A stretch of 64,000 nt of DNA. Origin: Thiohalomonas sp963783235. Its GTDB lineage: Bacteria; Pseudomonadota; Gammaproteobacteria; Thiohalomonadales; Thiohalomonadaceae. The DNA is taken from positions 2,170,001 to 2,234,000 of the forward strand of contig CAWAMN010000001.1 in NCBI GenBank assembly GCA_963783235.1, given 5' to 3'. This document shows, piece by piece, positions 1-7,931 of this stretch; position 1 is the first letter of the stretch, and each line of letters starts with the position of its first letter. The notes under the pieces were generated by a model that had not been told where the DNA came from, did no database searches, and saw only the letters and a list, made by a program, of their open reading frames with translations. Made by a program: the position numbers and the translations under genes.

Positions 1-80
1 AAGAACTACCCGGCGCCGAATCGGTCGAGGATTTCGAGGCGCTGCTGCCTTTTAATCTCGACGCCGACAGCTTGGATTAG
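1..80 (+). CDS. C-terminal end of an unidentified protein (partial)
   Basis: An open frame enters from outside the window (codons start at base 3) and stops at TAG 78-80. The last 25 residues are acidic and end in FNLDADSLD. The tail is too short to assign a family. Codon use is GC-rich, unlike the AT-rich DNA that follows, so the boundary of the accessory patch lies just after this gene. Confidence 0.45.
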   Translation, partial: ELPGAESVEDFEALLPFNLDADSLD

Positions 81-717
81 GCCGGAACCCCGCGCAATAC
101 GGGTTTCGCTAATCGCTTACCTTTTTACTCCTTTTCTGGTCCAGATAAGAAAGTCAATCGACGTGGCGCCGCATTGAAGTCCCCGTGATAGAGAGCGCCT
201 GCAAATTCAATTCGGAATGATCGTGCCACAGCAAAACACTACTGAATCGGAAATGAATGCAAGATGAAAGACCTGACCCCTTTCGTTCTCAACTAGCGAA
301 ACCAAAATAGCTAAAACCATAGCCGTACGTGTTTGCATTCCTTTCATTTTCTTTTTCCACACACAGTTCAACTGTTCTCTAAAACCAACCGATTAGACAT
401 AATGACATTAGCCCCGCAGCTTTAAAAAGGGAGCAAGGATACGAAGAGACTAACACCTGACCAATACTTCACAACTGTTCAAAGAACAATTCCTTTATCT
501 TATTTTTGACGGTAAATATTCCATTCCCTCCGGCTTATTCTGCTTCCCTTACTGCCGTCCGCTCCCTTCCTTTTACCGTTAATCGACTACGACCCCATTT
601 ATTCCAAGGGGAGAACCGGGGACAGACCCTCTGTCGTTTTGCTGCACCACATGAACAAATTCGCAATTTATTTAACTCTGACCCTATTTATTCCGAACTG
701 GGAACTACCGGGATGAT
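81..717. other. Gene-free AT-rich spacer with repeated GACCC(C/T)ATTTATTCC motif
   Basis: I see no convincing gene here. A reading frame from 506 runs into the antisense of the next gene and has no ribosome-binding site. The motif GACCCCATTTATTCC near 590 recurs as GACCCTATTTATTCC near 679, and GGGGACAGACCC lies between them. Such motifs often mark the edges of REP-associated transposase remnants in gammaproteobacteria (from memory), but no transposase is left. Confidence 0.4.
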
Positions 718-1287
718 CTATTCCTCACTCGCATCGAAGGCAGCATCACACTCGTTGGTACCAAAGAAAATTCGAAACACCTCGAATTCTTTCTTAATCT
801 TTGGGTTTTTGGCAAGCTTGTTGCACTCAGCAAGCGTTTCACTCAACGCTTGGGGATCTTTCTTAAAGACGGCAAGTGAATCTTTATAGACCGCCTGACC
901 AATAGTTTTGCAGAACGTAAATCGTAACTGGCTTCGACAATCCGCTTCCCAGTCCCTTGTCGTCTTAGTTTTAAGTATTCTATCCTTAAGCGGAATTTCT
1001 CGATAAGCCTCAAAGGCTCGCAACCGTAGTTTCTTCTCTCTACGTTCACTCTCTTGACGTCTCTCCGCTCTTTCGCGCTTCTTATATCGGGACACAACCC
1101 CTTTAGCCTGGGCGCATCTCTTGTCGTTTATTATAGACTTCATGCCTTCAATATTTTCTACTTTTGCAAAAGTCTCCAACATCCGATTACATTCATTGAG
1201 AACGCCTTTCGCTTCGTCTATGTCGATCTCCTTGGCCACCCCCTTCGCCGAAATCAACATCAAAATCATTACCAGCAAAAAACGCAT
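718..1287 (-). CDS. Hypothetical secreted, charged protein (189 aa)
   Basis: Start chosen at 1287 because AGAAGGAG lies 6 nt upstream and the protein then opens with a clean signal peptide (MRFLLVMILMLISAKGVAKE). Upstream in-frame starts add 29 residues and spoil the signal. The mature part is rich in Lys, Arg and Glu, with a long basic helix around residues 85-120 and several cysteines (ECNRM, RCAQA, CRSQLRFTFCK, ECNKL, NECDAAF) suggesting disulfides outside the cytoplasm. I do not recognise a family. It lies in the AT-rich accessory patch, on the same strand as the disrupted gene upstream. Confidence 0.65.
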   Translation of the reverse strand: MRFLLVMILMLISAKGVAKEIDIDEAKGVLNECNRMLETFAKVENIEGMKSIINDKRCAQAKGVVSRYKKRERAERRQESERREKKLRLRAFEAYREIPLKDRILKTKTTRDWEADCRSQLRFTFCKTIGQAVYKDSLAVFKKDPQALSETLAECNKLAKNPKIKKEFEVFRIFFGTNECDAAFDASEE

Positions 1288-1346
1288 AACAACTCCTTCT
1301 ATTTTAATTGACGAGGGCAAGTCGAATACTACCCTCGCACAGAATT

Positions 1347-1439
1347 CTAGAAATGTTCTTGGAGGACAGAACAAGATTGCCGTACTGGCTCATGCGAGGC
1401 ATTAACCTGACGAATCCATTCATCAATTCTCTTGAGCAC
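1347..1439 (-). CDS. Possible 30-aa peptide or truncated gene start
   Basis: A GTG at 1439 follows AGGAGG by only 4 nt and opens a 30-codon frame beginning MLKRIDEWIRQVNASHEPVR and ending at TAG 1347-1349. The composition looks protein-like, but the frame stops abruptly. A one-base shift would extend it by about 15 codons, so it may be the broken 5' end of a longer gene. No family recognised; weak call. Confidence 0.2.
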   Translation of the reverse strand: MLKRIDEWIRQVNASHEPVRQSCSVLQEHF

Positions 1440-1451
1440 CGTTCCTCCTAT

Positions 1452-1510
1452 TTATAACGTCAGAGCGCACCGGCGCACTTTAGTGCGTCCGCGTGGCGCG
1501 ACTTGTTACG
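1452..1510. repeat. Imperfect palindrome directly behind the disrupted gene
   Basis: A strong hairpin is centred on GCGCACTTTAGTGCG and flanked by TTATAAC on one side and GTTACG on the other, about 59 bases in all. It begins a few bases after the stop codon of the gene at 1506. Position and size recall an integron attC site, but the outer 7-mers are not complementary as attC R sites usually are, so a plain terminator-like hairpin is equally possible. Confidence 0.3.
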
Positions 1511-1928
1511 TATTTTCTACAATCCTCTCGGCCTCTCGAATGCCCAAAGGGGATATTTTGCAAACTGAACCTTGAACAATATCGATTAAATTCTCAGAGC
1601 GGAGGCGCTCGACTATTGATTTAAACCTAGTGCGATTTCTGTAGCCGATAGTGCCCTGGAGCTCCTCTATGCTACGCCTATCCTTTTTATATAATGTTAC
1701 GAGGACTTTCTGCTCTGCCTTCAATTTATTGTTCAGAATCACAAAAGACTCACCATCATCCCAAATCAAGTCGAGGTCCCTCTCTAGAATTGCATCGGTG
1801 AGAGCGTGAGCATCGTCAGGATTAGAGGCGGTTACGATACGTAGGAGCTCTGCCAAAACCCATTTAGTCGCATTCAATATAAAGGTAGCGTCCATCTTAT
1901 TTGGAGATATCGAAGATATGTGTCCGAC
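1506..1928 (-). pseudogene. 3' part of an unknown gene split by the IS10-like element
   Basis: This is the downstream fragment of a gene whose 5' part is 3267-3605. If the IS (1929-3266) and one 9-bp duplication are removed, the frame continues without change: ...NKRGVGH joins ISSISPNKMDATFILN, giving a protein of about 250 residues. The C-terminal part contains a likely winged-helix region (around RSIEELQGTIGYRNRTRFKS) followed by RLRSENLIDI, so a DNA-related role is possible. I do not recognise the family. The fragment alone is unlikely to be translated properly. Confidence 0.7.
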
Positions 1929-3266
1929 CTCAGCCATCCCCTCATTTTCAGACGACAAAAAAGACTTGGGATAACGCGCGGTGCGCCTGAATCTTTTCAA
2001 CAAATGCTTCCATGATCGGAACCAGCCATTGCTCGCGCATTCGCGGCATCAGGTCATAGACCATCTGGCCCTGCCGGAACAGCGAATGGGTGCGGCGCTT
2101 GACCGTGTTCGCCTTCAAGTAGCGGTCGTATCCGACCTGCTCGCAGGCGGCACCCAGCAGCGTCAGCAAGACAACGGCAAAGGCACTCACCAAAAAGAGC
2201 CGGTCGCGACGGGCCGGGCTCTTTGTGTGGATCGCATCCATTCCCAGACCAAAGCGCATGTCTTTGGTGTCCCGGAAATAGGTCTCGATACTCCAACGCT
2301 TGGCATAGTATCGCTTCAGTTGCGCAGCCGAAGCCTCCGGGTCACTGGCAGCCAGACACCAGCTCTCTTTCATGGCCTTCTCCTGAAGACACACAATAGT
2401 GGGCACCGGAAAGCCTTTGCCGGTGAGCTTGGCATTGCGCAGAGTCCGGGCGCGCCCACCTCGCCCAACCCACTGGGCAGCCGTGCGCTTTTCCCCTTTG
2501 GCGTCGGTCACCGTGACATTGCCCCGAAGCCGAACGATGTAGCCAAAGTCCCAACTGTCGCGCATGATCTCGAACAAAGACGTGTCCATGAAACCGCGGT
2601 CCGCGATAACCGTCACTGCCACCCCTTCGGGCAACGTATCCCGCAACCGTGTCAGAACACTGTCCTCGAAGTGGTTGCGGTTGTCTTTCAACTCCGACTT
2701 GCGCACCGTGCGCCAGACCAGCGGGATCGCTCGGCCGTGACTGGTCAAAAGGTTCAGCGCAATGGTGGATTGCTTGTCCCGGTCGAAGTCCGTCCAGTCC
2801 AATGCCACGGCGATTTCTTTTCGCTCGCTGACCACGTACGGCACCCAATAGGCGAAATAGCTCCAGACGTCGATCTTGGCGTTGCCCAGCAACCGATCGA
2901 CCTGTTTGACTGTGTGTTTCGGATCCAACCCACACACGTGGGCAAGCCCTTGGCCAATCGCCGACACCGCCAGCGAACCCGCGGCCAGTACCCCCGTCGT
3001 TGCATTGGCCAGCGAAAGGATGCGTTTGGCATGGATATCTTCGTCAAAGACGTCGCCCAAGAATTTCTGGATGTCGTTTCGGTCGAATCCTTCGCGCATC
3101 GTCGCGTTCATGGCTGGCCTCTGGCTGAAAAAGTTTCCCGCCTAGCTTGCCAGAGAAAACATGGTTCGGGGATCGAATCTCTTTATGCGGCGATCGAGCC
3201 ATTTACTAACGAACGATCTGTCCTCTTCTTGCTGCGAATGGCATAGAAAATGAGGGGATCCTTGAG
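1929..3266 (-). mobile_element. IS10-like insertion sequence (IS4 family), complete, 1338 bp
   Basis: Terminal inverted repeats of 21 bp with three mismatches: CTCAGCCATCCCCTCATTTT(C) at 1929-1949 and the reverse of CTCAAGGATCCCCTCATTTT(C) at 3246-3266. A 9-bp target duplication GTGTCCGAC flanks the element at 1920-1928 and 3267-3275. Known IS10 has closely similar ends, a 9-bp duplication and about 1329 bp, so length, ends and duplication all agree. One transposase gene fills the element. The perfect duplication and intact gene indicate a recent insertion; it interrupts an unknown gene. Confidence 0.92.
1948..3111 (-). CDS. IS4-family (IS10-like) transposase
   Basis: 387 residues. DDE-type cut-and-paste transposase. 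Visible catalytic signatures are the first Asp in ALDWTDFD, the second in VIADRGFMD and the Glu in the YREK-like segment RWSIETYFRDTKDMRFGLGM. The C-terminal segment ANTVKRRTHSLFRQG matches the equivalent conserved stretch of Tn10 transposase. Length is close to the 402 aa of the IS10 enzyme. The stop codon lies inside the terminal inverted repeat. No frameshift, so the enzyme should be functional. Confidence 0.9.
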   Translation of the reverse strand: MNATMREGFDRNDIQKFLGDVFDEDIHAKRILSLANATTGVLAAGSLAVSAIGQGLAHVCGLDPKHTVKQVDRLLGNAKIDVWSYFAYWVPYVVSERKEIAVALDWTDFDRDKQSTIALNLLTSHGRAIPLVWRTVRKSELKDNRNHFEDSVLTRLRDTLPEGVAVTVIADRGFMDTSLFEIMRDSWDFGYIVRLRGNVTVTDAKGEKRTAAQWVGRGGRARTLRNAKLTGKGFPVPTIVCLQEKAMKESWCLAASDPEASAAQLKRYYAKRWSIETYFRDTKDMRFGLGMDAIHTKSPARRDRLFLVSAFAVVLLTLLGAACEQVGYDRYLKANTVKRRTHSLFRQGQMVYDLMPRMREQWLVPIMEAFVEKIQAHRALSQVFFVV

Positions 3267-3605
3267 GTGTCCGACACCTCGCTTATTTCGAATACAGTAG
3301 ATGGAAAAAAGCACCCTTGGAATCAAAATCCTAAAGGCTTCATCACCGCTTGCGGATTCATATCTACTCAAAACTGCTGGGCTGAAAGAGCCTAAAGCTT
3401 TAGCTAAAGGAGTGCTACTCCCAAACAACTCGTGCTCAACAACCCTTCTAGCAGCTTCAACGAAATGTCCTGCGTCAAGCTCGCTCGGCTTCCACCTTTC
3501 TATACGATAGTTTCTCAGAACTTCTGAATAGGCAGAGATCAGTGCGTCAACAACGTCAGACGGATAAGCAGATTTTAAATACTGACCGATTTTAGGACTG
3601 AGCAC
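3267..3605 (-). pseudogene. 5' part of the unknown gene split by the IS10-like element
   Basis: The first 113 codons (MLSPKIGQYLKSAYPSD...) end at GVGH, where the IS enters; the run-on frame into the IS adds LKDPLIFYAIRSKK and then foreign sequence. The start at 3605 overlaps the stop of the upstream gene (3592) by 14 bases, so the two genes were probably translated together. The pair is AT-rich compared with the rest of the window and lies between two large palindromes. Function unknown. Confidence 0.7.
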
Positions 3606-4185
3606 TTTCTAGCAGCTCCCTCGCTTTCTTTTCCCCTTGGAATGTGAGTTTTACATTCTTATTGCCACCTTTGACACCGTCTGACAGAAAAATGGTTCGA
3701 TCGCTGAAAACTTTCGAGAAGTTCGGGGAATCTAAACATCCATGCTCCTCGCAAACGACACGAATGTCTTTGGATGCGACCATTTCGTCACCGAGCAACT
3801 TCGACCCGTAGCAGAACAAAATTGCCGCGTTAGTCATCTTTGACTTCCCCGACGTGCCCGGTATTTCGGACACAATTTTGAGGTTTCCATTAATTTCTGA
3901 AAAGCAATGGGGATACTGAGCGATGCCTTCGTTTTGGACGTCCGCAACGGTTTGACTTGTTTGAGAATTATTATCTTCTTTTGCTTCGCCACCAATGATT
4001 GCATTTTTCTGATTTTCAGATGAATTGATAGCGTTTTCTTGATGTTGCTCAACAACCACATGTCTTGAAATTACCCTTATCAAATCAGTGAGGCTCTCAA
4101 AGTGCTGTGAGACAAATTCCTCTGTTCCCTCCAATTCCAAGATACCTTCCTGTGCGGAGTACTTAAATTTTGCTCTTTCGGTCAT
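3592..4185 (-). CDS. Hypothetical protein (197 aa), accessory gene pair member
   Basis: Start placed at 4185 (MTERAKFKYSAQEG) because GGGGGA lies 7 nt upstream; an ATG at 4200 has no such site, and longer versions run into the neighbouring palindrome and mobile element. The protein has a short N-terminal domain (residues 1-45), a polar Asn/Gln/Glu-rich linker (about 47-85), and a C-terminal region with HGCLDSPNFSKVF and a basic KNVKLTFQGEKKARELLE that could be a DNA-binding winged helix. I do not recognise the family. It overlaps the next (disrupted) gene, suggesting the two work together. Confidence 0.6.
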   Translation of the reverse strand: MTERAKFKYSAQEGILELEGTEEFVSQHFESLTDLIRVISRHVVVEQHQENAINSSENQKNAIIGGEAKEDNNSQTSQTVADVQNEGIAQYPHCFSEINGNLKIVSEIPGTSGKSKMTNAAILFCYGSKLLGDEMVASKDIRVVCEEHGCLDSPNFSKVFSDRTIFLSDGVKGGNKNVKLTFQGEKKARELLESAQS

Positions 4186-4206
4186 TTCTTTATCCCCCAT
4201 TTTCAA

Positions 4207-4303
4207 CACATAACGAAATGGCGTGTATCTGGCCTGCGCCGGCACGACGTCCCGCCGAAGGCCCTGCACCCTCGCGCGCAGGCGGGATACACGCTGTTGG
4301 ACT
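4207..4303. repeat. Large imperfect palindrome with attC-like ends
   Basis: GGCGTGTATC and GATACACGC form a perfect 9-bp outer stem, and GCCTGCGC with GCGCAGGC an inner stem, around a GC-rich loop. One end is ACATAAC, the other GTTGGAC, which fits the integron core consensus GTTRRRY. The two ends pair only partly, so I treat it as attC-like and not as a proven attC site. It forms the outer edge of the IS91-type element and precedes the accessory gene pair. Confidence 0.45.
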
Positions 4304-4579
4304 AAACCGCCCGGCAGGGCGCTTGGGCTAATGGGATTTGTATTCGGCGCGCGGGGGTCGATGTGCAGCCGATTGACTGCAGGAGTGCGAAAAAGGGAAG
4401 CAAAACGCCATCCGCAGCGCTGGGGTTCCGGATTGTCCATGGACGGTCGCGTCCTTTTCGGTGAGTTCCATTTGAGACCAATATCCCAAACAGGCGCAGA
4501 GGCGTCAATTGCCGACGGCGGGGCGAGTAGGCTCGCACCGGCCCGTCGATGTGGCAATGCTCAAGGATACGTTCAGGAT

Positions 4580-5788
4580 TCATGCGTAAGCTCCCGGCGG
4601 GCCGGTCGCCGGCGGGCTGCGCTGTGCGGGGATGATGGCCACGAGCACCAGCCTCCCGACGCCACAGTGCGGGCAGCGGTGAATATCGATGCCGAGTACC
4701 CGGCGCATAAACTGCTCGACGCTCTCAAGCTCCACGGGCTCCGGCGGCGCCGCCGCCAGTGCCTGGCGGGCTTGAGCCAGACGTTCGCTCTTGCCGCGGT
4801 TGGCGAGCAGGCCGTAATGGCGGATGCGCTGCACGCCCTTGGGCAGGACGTGTAGAAGGAAGCGCCGGAGAAATTCGTCCGCCTCAAGGGGCATGGCCTT
4901 TAGCTTGTTAGCATGGGCGTAGTCGCGCCAGCGGAAGGTCACCTGAGTTCCATTAAAGGCCAGCAGCCGGTGGTTGCCGATGGCGACCCGGTGGGTATAG
5001 CGGCCGAGGTATTGGATGACCTGCTCGGGACCGGCGAAGGGCGGTTTGGCGTAGACGACCCACTCGGTGGCGGTTAGCTCTTGGAGCAGGCCTTGGTACA
5101 CCTCCGGACTCATGCCGGGGTGGGTGTCGTCCCCGTTGCACTCGCCGGCGGCCCAGGCGTACCCCAGGGCTTCGAGGAATTTGCCGCGAAACACCGTCGA
5201 CAGCACCCGCACCGGAAACAGAAAGTGGGGCTTGGCGCGCTTCCATTGTCCCTTATCGGCGCTCAGGCCGCCGCCGGTGACGATGCAGTGCAGATGCACG
5301 TGTTGGTCCAGCCGCTGCCCCCAGGTGTGCAGCACGGCGGTGATGCCGAGCTCGGCACCCAGCCAGCGCGGGTTTCGGCCCACCTCCAGCAGGGTTCGCG
5401 AGGCGCACTGAAACAGCAGCCGATAGACCAACCGCGGGTGCCACTGGGCGAGCCGGTTGAGGCGGTGCGGCAGGGTGAATACCACGTGGAAGTACTCCAC
5501 CGGCAGCAATTCCGCACGGCGCTTTTGGACCCAGCGCTCCTTCGCTAAGGCTTGGCACTTGGGGCAGTGGCGGTTGCCGCAGGAGTGGTAGTGATGCACT
5601 TCGCGACCACAGGCCTCGCACTGGGAGCGGTGCCCGCCCAGCTCGGCCGTGCGGCACGCCACGATGGCCCGGAGTGCCTGGCGCTGCTCCGGACACAGTC
5701 GGTGATCGGTTCGGTAGGCCCCTCCAACGGCTCGAACAATGTCCGCCAGTTCGACAACCGATCCCGCGCCGCCCTTGGGGCGGCTCAC
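4580..5788 (-). CDS. IS91-family HUH transposase
   Basis: 402 residues. The N-terminal zinc-binding region shows the CEACGREVHHYHSCGNRHCPKC pattern in two parts (residues about 59-79), followed by the helicase-free IS91 transposase domain. The HUH metal-binding motif is HVHLHC (around residue 168). A conserved tyrosine segment YLGRYTHRVAIGNHRL follows near 262. Such enzymes move DNA by single-strand rolling-circle transposition. The start is 4 nt behind the recombinase stop, so the two genes form one transcription unit. Confidence 0.9.
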   Translation of the reverse strand: MSRPKGGAGSVVELADIVRAVGGAYRTDHRLCPEQRQALRAIVACRTAELGGHRSQCEACGREVHHYHSCGNRHCPKCQALAKERWVQKRRAELLPVEYFHVVFTLPHRLNRLAQWHPRLVYRLLFQCASRTLLEVGRNPRWLGAELGITAVLHTWGQRLDQHVHLHCIVTGGGLSADKGQWKRAKPHFLFPVRVLSTVFRGKFLEALGYAWAAGECNGDDTHPGMSPEVYQGLLQELTATEWVVYAKPPFAGPEQVIQYLGRYTHRVAIGNHRLLAFNGTQVTFRWRDYAHANKLKAMPLEADEFLRRFLLHVLPKGVQRIRHYGLLANRGKSERLAQARQALAAAPPEPVELESVEQFMRRVLGIDIHRCPHCGVGRLVLVAIIPAQRSPPATGPPGAYA

Positions 5789-5792
5789 GCCC

Positions 5793-6647
5793 TTAGTGCT
5801 CCGGTGCCTTCAGTTCAGCCCACCGATCCAGGGGCGAGACGGTCTTTATCATCCGCTCGGCGCTGAGGTGGAGGTAGCGTTGCGTGGTTCCGATGTGCCC
5901 GTGGCCGAGCAGCCGTTGGAGGGTCGCCAAGTCGACACCGCTCTCCAGCATCGCGGTGGCGAAGGCATGGCGCAGGCAGTGCATCCCACAGGGTTTGCTG
6001 AGGCCGGCACGGCGTTGGGCTCTTTTCCAGCTCTTTTGCACCACACTCACGCTGATCGGCCGGTTCCGATCCCGCCCTTCAAACAGCCATCGGTGCGGAT
6101 GGTAGGCGCTCCAGTAGCGGCGCAGCGCGCTCAGCAGTCTTTCGGGCAGCAGCGTCAGCCGGTCTTTGTCACCTTTGCCGCCATGGACCCGGATGCACAT
6201 CTGCCCGCTGTCGATGTCCGCCACCTTCAGGCGGGCGATCTCGCTCACCCGCAGTCCGGACCCAAAGGCCAGCATGATCATCGCGCGGTCGCGCACATGG
6301 CAGGTCTGTTCCAGGACGTGAGCGATGGTGGCCGCACTCGGGATCTCGGGGATCCGCTGCCTCTGACGAGCGCGCGGGATCTTGAAGTGCGCCTCGTCTC
6401 GACCCAGCGTATGCCGATAGAAGAACCGCAACCCGCTGACCGCGATGTTGCAGCTGCTCCAGGCGAGTTGGCGTTCGCCGATCAGGTAGGCCAGATAGCG
6501 CTGAACCTGCGCTTCGCTGATTCGGTCCGGACTGCGCTGGTAGTACTTGGCCAGTCCACGCACGGCCCGCAGGTAGGAGTCGCGGGTGCGGACGCTCAAC
6601 CCGCGCACCAGCATGTCCTGGTCCATCTTTTCACTGAGCTTGCTCAT
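5793..6647 (-). CDS. Tyrosine recombinase (XerC/D-like) accompanying the IS91 transposase
   Basis: 284 residues from the ATG at 6647 (GGAG 8 nt upstream); a longer frame to 6755 gives a non-conserved leader. N-terminal SAM-like core-binding domain (about 1-90) and C-terminal catalytic domain with Arg in GSGLRVSEIARLK, the HCLRHAFAT box, LLGHGHIGTTQRYLH with the nucleophilic Tyr. It lacks the extra helix expected of integron integrases as far as I can see. Pairs of this recombinase and an IS91 transposase recur in gammaproteobacteria (from memory). It may resolve or join the GTTGRAC ends of the element. Confidence 0.88.
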   Translation of the reverse strand: MSKLSEKMDQDMLVRGLSVRTRDSYLRAVRGLAKYYQRSPDRISEAQVQRYLAYLIGERQLAWSSCNIAVSGLRFFYRHTLGRDEAHFKIPRARQRQRIPEIPSAATIAHVLEQTCHVRDRAMIMLAFGSGLRVSEIARLKVADIDSGQMCIRVHGGKGDKDRLTLLPERLLSALRRYWSAYHPHRWLFEGRDRNRPISVSVVQKSWKRAQRRAGLSKPCGMHCLRHAFATAMLESGVDLATLQRLLGHGHIGTTQRYLHLSAERMIKTVSPLDRWAELKAPEH

Positions 6648-6872
6648 GGCATTGTCTCCGCTGTCGACTGCCTCGCAGCCGTTCAGCGAAGACGCTGCCA
6701 CTATCAGCACCAGCGGTCCGCGCCCGAGCACAAAAAAGGCGCGGAACCGGTCCACGCCTCTAGGTTTTTACCACCGCCGTGAGGCGGTTTAGTTCAACAG
6801 TGGTTTATACAGAATCCGCATGTCCCCGTGCTATACAGATTCCGTATAACACCGCATCCCCGCCAAAAACCC

Positions 6873-6912
6873 GAAAAAAAAGCCGAACCCCACTCCCGCG
6901 GCGGTCCGGCTT
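6873..6912 (-). terminator. Rho-independent terminator of nrdJb
   Basis: On the minus strand AAGCCGGACC pairs with GGTTCGGCTT (positions 6903-6912 and 6880-6889) and is followed by eight T residues. It lies about 115 nt downstream of the nrdJb stop, just outside the IS91-type element. Confidence 0.8.
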
Positions 6913-6943
6913 CTCATTCATCCCAAATTGTCCAACATCCGTT

Positions 6944-6994
6944 TAGCCATCTCCGCGTCCTCAGCGTCTCAGCGCTCTCTGCGTTTTCTCCGTA
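6944..6994. repeat. Degenerate 9-bp periodic repeat (CTCTGCGTN type)
   Basis: The segment reads as successive nonamers TCTCCGCGT, CCTCAGCGT, CTCAGCGCT, CTCTGCGTT, TTCTCCGTA. Related nonamer runs occur at 7893-7925, 24350-24375, 24488-24516, 34484-34510 and 34629-34662, always between genes. Function unknown. Confidence 0.6.
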
Positions 6995-7026
6995 ATAAAC
7001 TTTATCCCTATCTCAGTGCAGCAGTC

Positions 7027-7731
7027 TCACCCGCACTTCGAATCCCCACAATTCAAACAAGTCAAACACCCATCCATCTGTATCAGCGCCTTGGTCTGGC
7101 ACTTGCCGCAGAGCTGGGCGCCGTCGGGGAAGTCGCTCGCTTCGCTCTCTTCGGCTTTTTTGACGCTGCCTTCGAACTCTTTGCGCTTGGCTTCGATGAG
7201 GGCCTTCTGGTGCTCATCGAGGCTGTCGTCCTTGAGCAGGCCGATCATGCGCATGTGGCACTCGATGGCGTCGCCGATCTCGGCCACCAGGGAGGGCATG
7301 TATTTGCCGCCCTTTTTGAAGTAACCGCCGCGCGGGTCGAACACGGAGCGCAGCTCTTCGACCAGGAACGTGACGTCGCCGCCTTTTCGGAACACGGCGG
7401 AGATGATGCGGGTGAGCGCCACGATCCACTGGAAGTGGTCCATGTTCTTCGAGTTGATGAAGACCTCGAAGGGGCGGCGCAGTTCGTGATCGGTGCCCTG
7501 GTTGAGGATGACGTCGTTGATGGTGATGTAGAGGGCGTGCTCGGACAGCGGCGTTTTCACCTTGTAGGTGGAGCCGAGCAGCATTTCGGGGCGCTCAAGC
7601 TCCTCGGTGAGGTGGACGACGTTGTCGTGGGTCTCGTCCTGTTTGGGTTCGGCGACCTTGAGGGCGGGCTTCTCCTCTTCCTCTTTGACGACGCCGTAGC
7701 CGACAATCTTGTTTTCGATTTTGACGGTCAT
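7027..7731 (-). CDS. nrdJb: Class II ribonucleotide reductase, small C-terminal subunit NrdJb
   Basis: 234 residues. In split class II reductases, as in Pseudomonas aeruginosa, NrdJb carries the C-terminal part needed with NrdJa to reduce ribonucleotides using adenosylcobalamin. The middle is a TSCPD-like domain (RPFEVFINSKNMDHFQWIVA, about residues 86-105, and RGGYFKKGGKYMPSLVAEIG). The end carries a cysteine-rich zinc/redox tail, CGKCQTKALIQMDGCLTCLN, which includes the pair likely to re-reduce the active site. The frame is intact, unlike nrdJa. It is last in the nrdJa - 73-aa gene - nrdJb group and is followed by a good terminator. Confidence 0.85.
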   Translation of the reverse strand: MTVKIENKIVGYGVVKEEEEKPALKVAEPKQDETHDNVVHLTEELERPEMLLGSTYKVKTPLSEHALYITINDVILNQGTDHELRRPFEVFINSKNMDHFQWIVALTRIISAVFRKGGDVTFLVEELRSVFDPRGGYFKKGGKYMPSLVAEIGDAIECHMRMIGLLKDDSLDEHQKALIEAKRKEFEGSVKKAEESEASDFPDGAQLCGKCQTKALIQMDGCLTCLNCGDSKCG

Positions 7732-7824
7732 CTTCCTTTTTCCTCCGCGCCGACGCGTGTTCGGTCGTGCTGTTTGTCTCGGTTGTGCGTTGTTCGGTCT
7801 TGTGGCTTCGCGCTTTTTTGATCG

Positions 7825-7925
7825 CCCTCACCCTAGCCCTCTCCCGTGGGGAGAGGAGACTGGGGGGGCACGGTTCGCGTTCGGTGTCTTTCCTCTGCGA
7901 ACTCTGCGCCTCTGCGCTGCGACTT
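7825..7925. repeat. Palindromic CCCTCACCC..CTCTCCC repeat plus 9-bp periodic repeat
   Basis: CCCTCACCCTAGCCCTCTCC followed by GTGGGGAGAGG (7826-7857) forms a hairpin. The same unit recurs inside the miniature element at 16460-16505 and, shortened, near 22140. It is followed by nonamers CCTCTGCGA, ACTCTGCGC, CTCTGCGCT (7892-7920). The block fills the gap between the 73-aa gene and nrdJb. Confidence 0.55.
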
Positions 7926-7931
7926 TCTTTT

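Larger units (their letters stand above)
4294..6800 (-). mobile_element. IS91-type element with transposase and tyrosine recombinase, bounded by 18-bp inverted repeats
   Basis: CTGTTGGACTAAACCGCC (4294-4311) and the reverse complement of CTGTTGAACTAAACCGCC (6783-6800) are inverted copies with one mismatch. Each is followed inward by a small hairpin (CGCCC/GGGCG and CCGCC/GGCGG). Between them lie, on the minus strand, a tyrosine recombinase gene and an IS91-family transposase gene 4 nt apart. Outside the right end are two TATACAGA(A/T)TCCG motifs (6808-6850). Classical IS91 elements have no inverted repeats, so the borders are my inference from the symmetric ends. No clear target duplication was seen. 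Confidence 0.7.

Noticed and set aside
506..889. Plus-strand frame of 127 codons
   Set aside because: No ribosome site, unlike-protein composition, and it overlaps the better-supported secreted protein gene on the other strand.
4186..4557. Longer N-terminus for the 3592 gene
   Set aside because: The extra codons run through the palindrome and the end of the IS91-type element; the ribosome site fits the start at 4185.
5793..6647. Prophage integrase
   Set aside because: No phage genes or att sites nearby; the gene is coupled to an IS91 transposase.
5793..6647. Integron integrase
   Set aside because: No recognisable IntI-specific insert between the conserved boxes, and the sequence runs like XerC/D.
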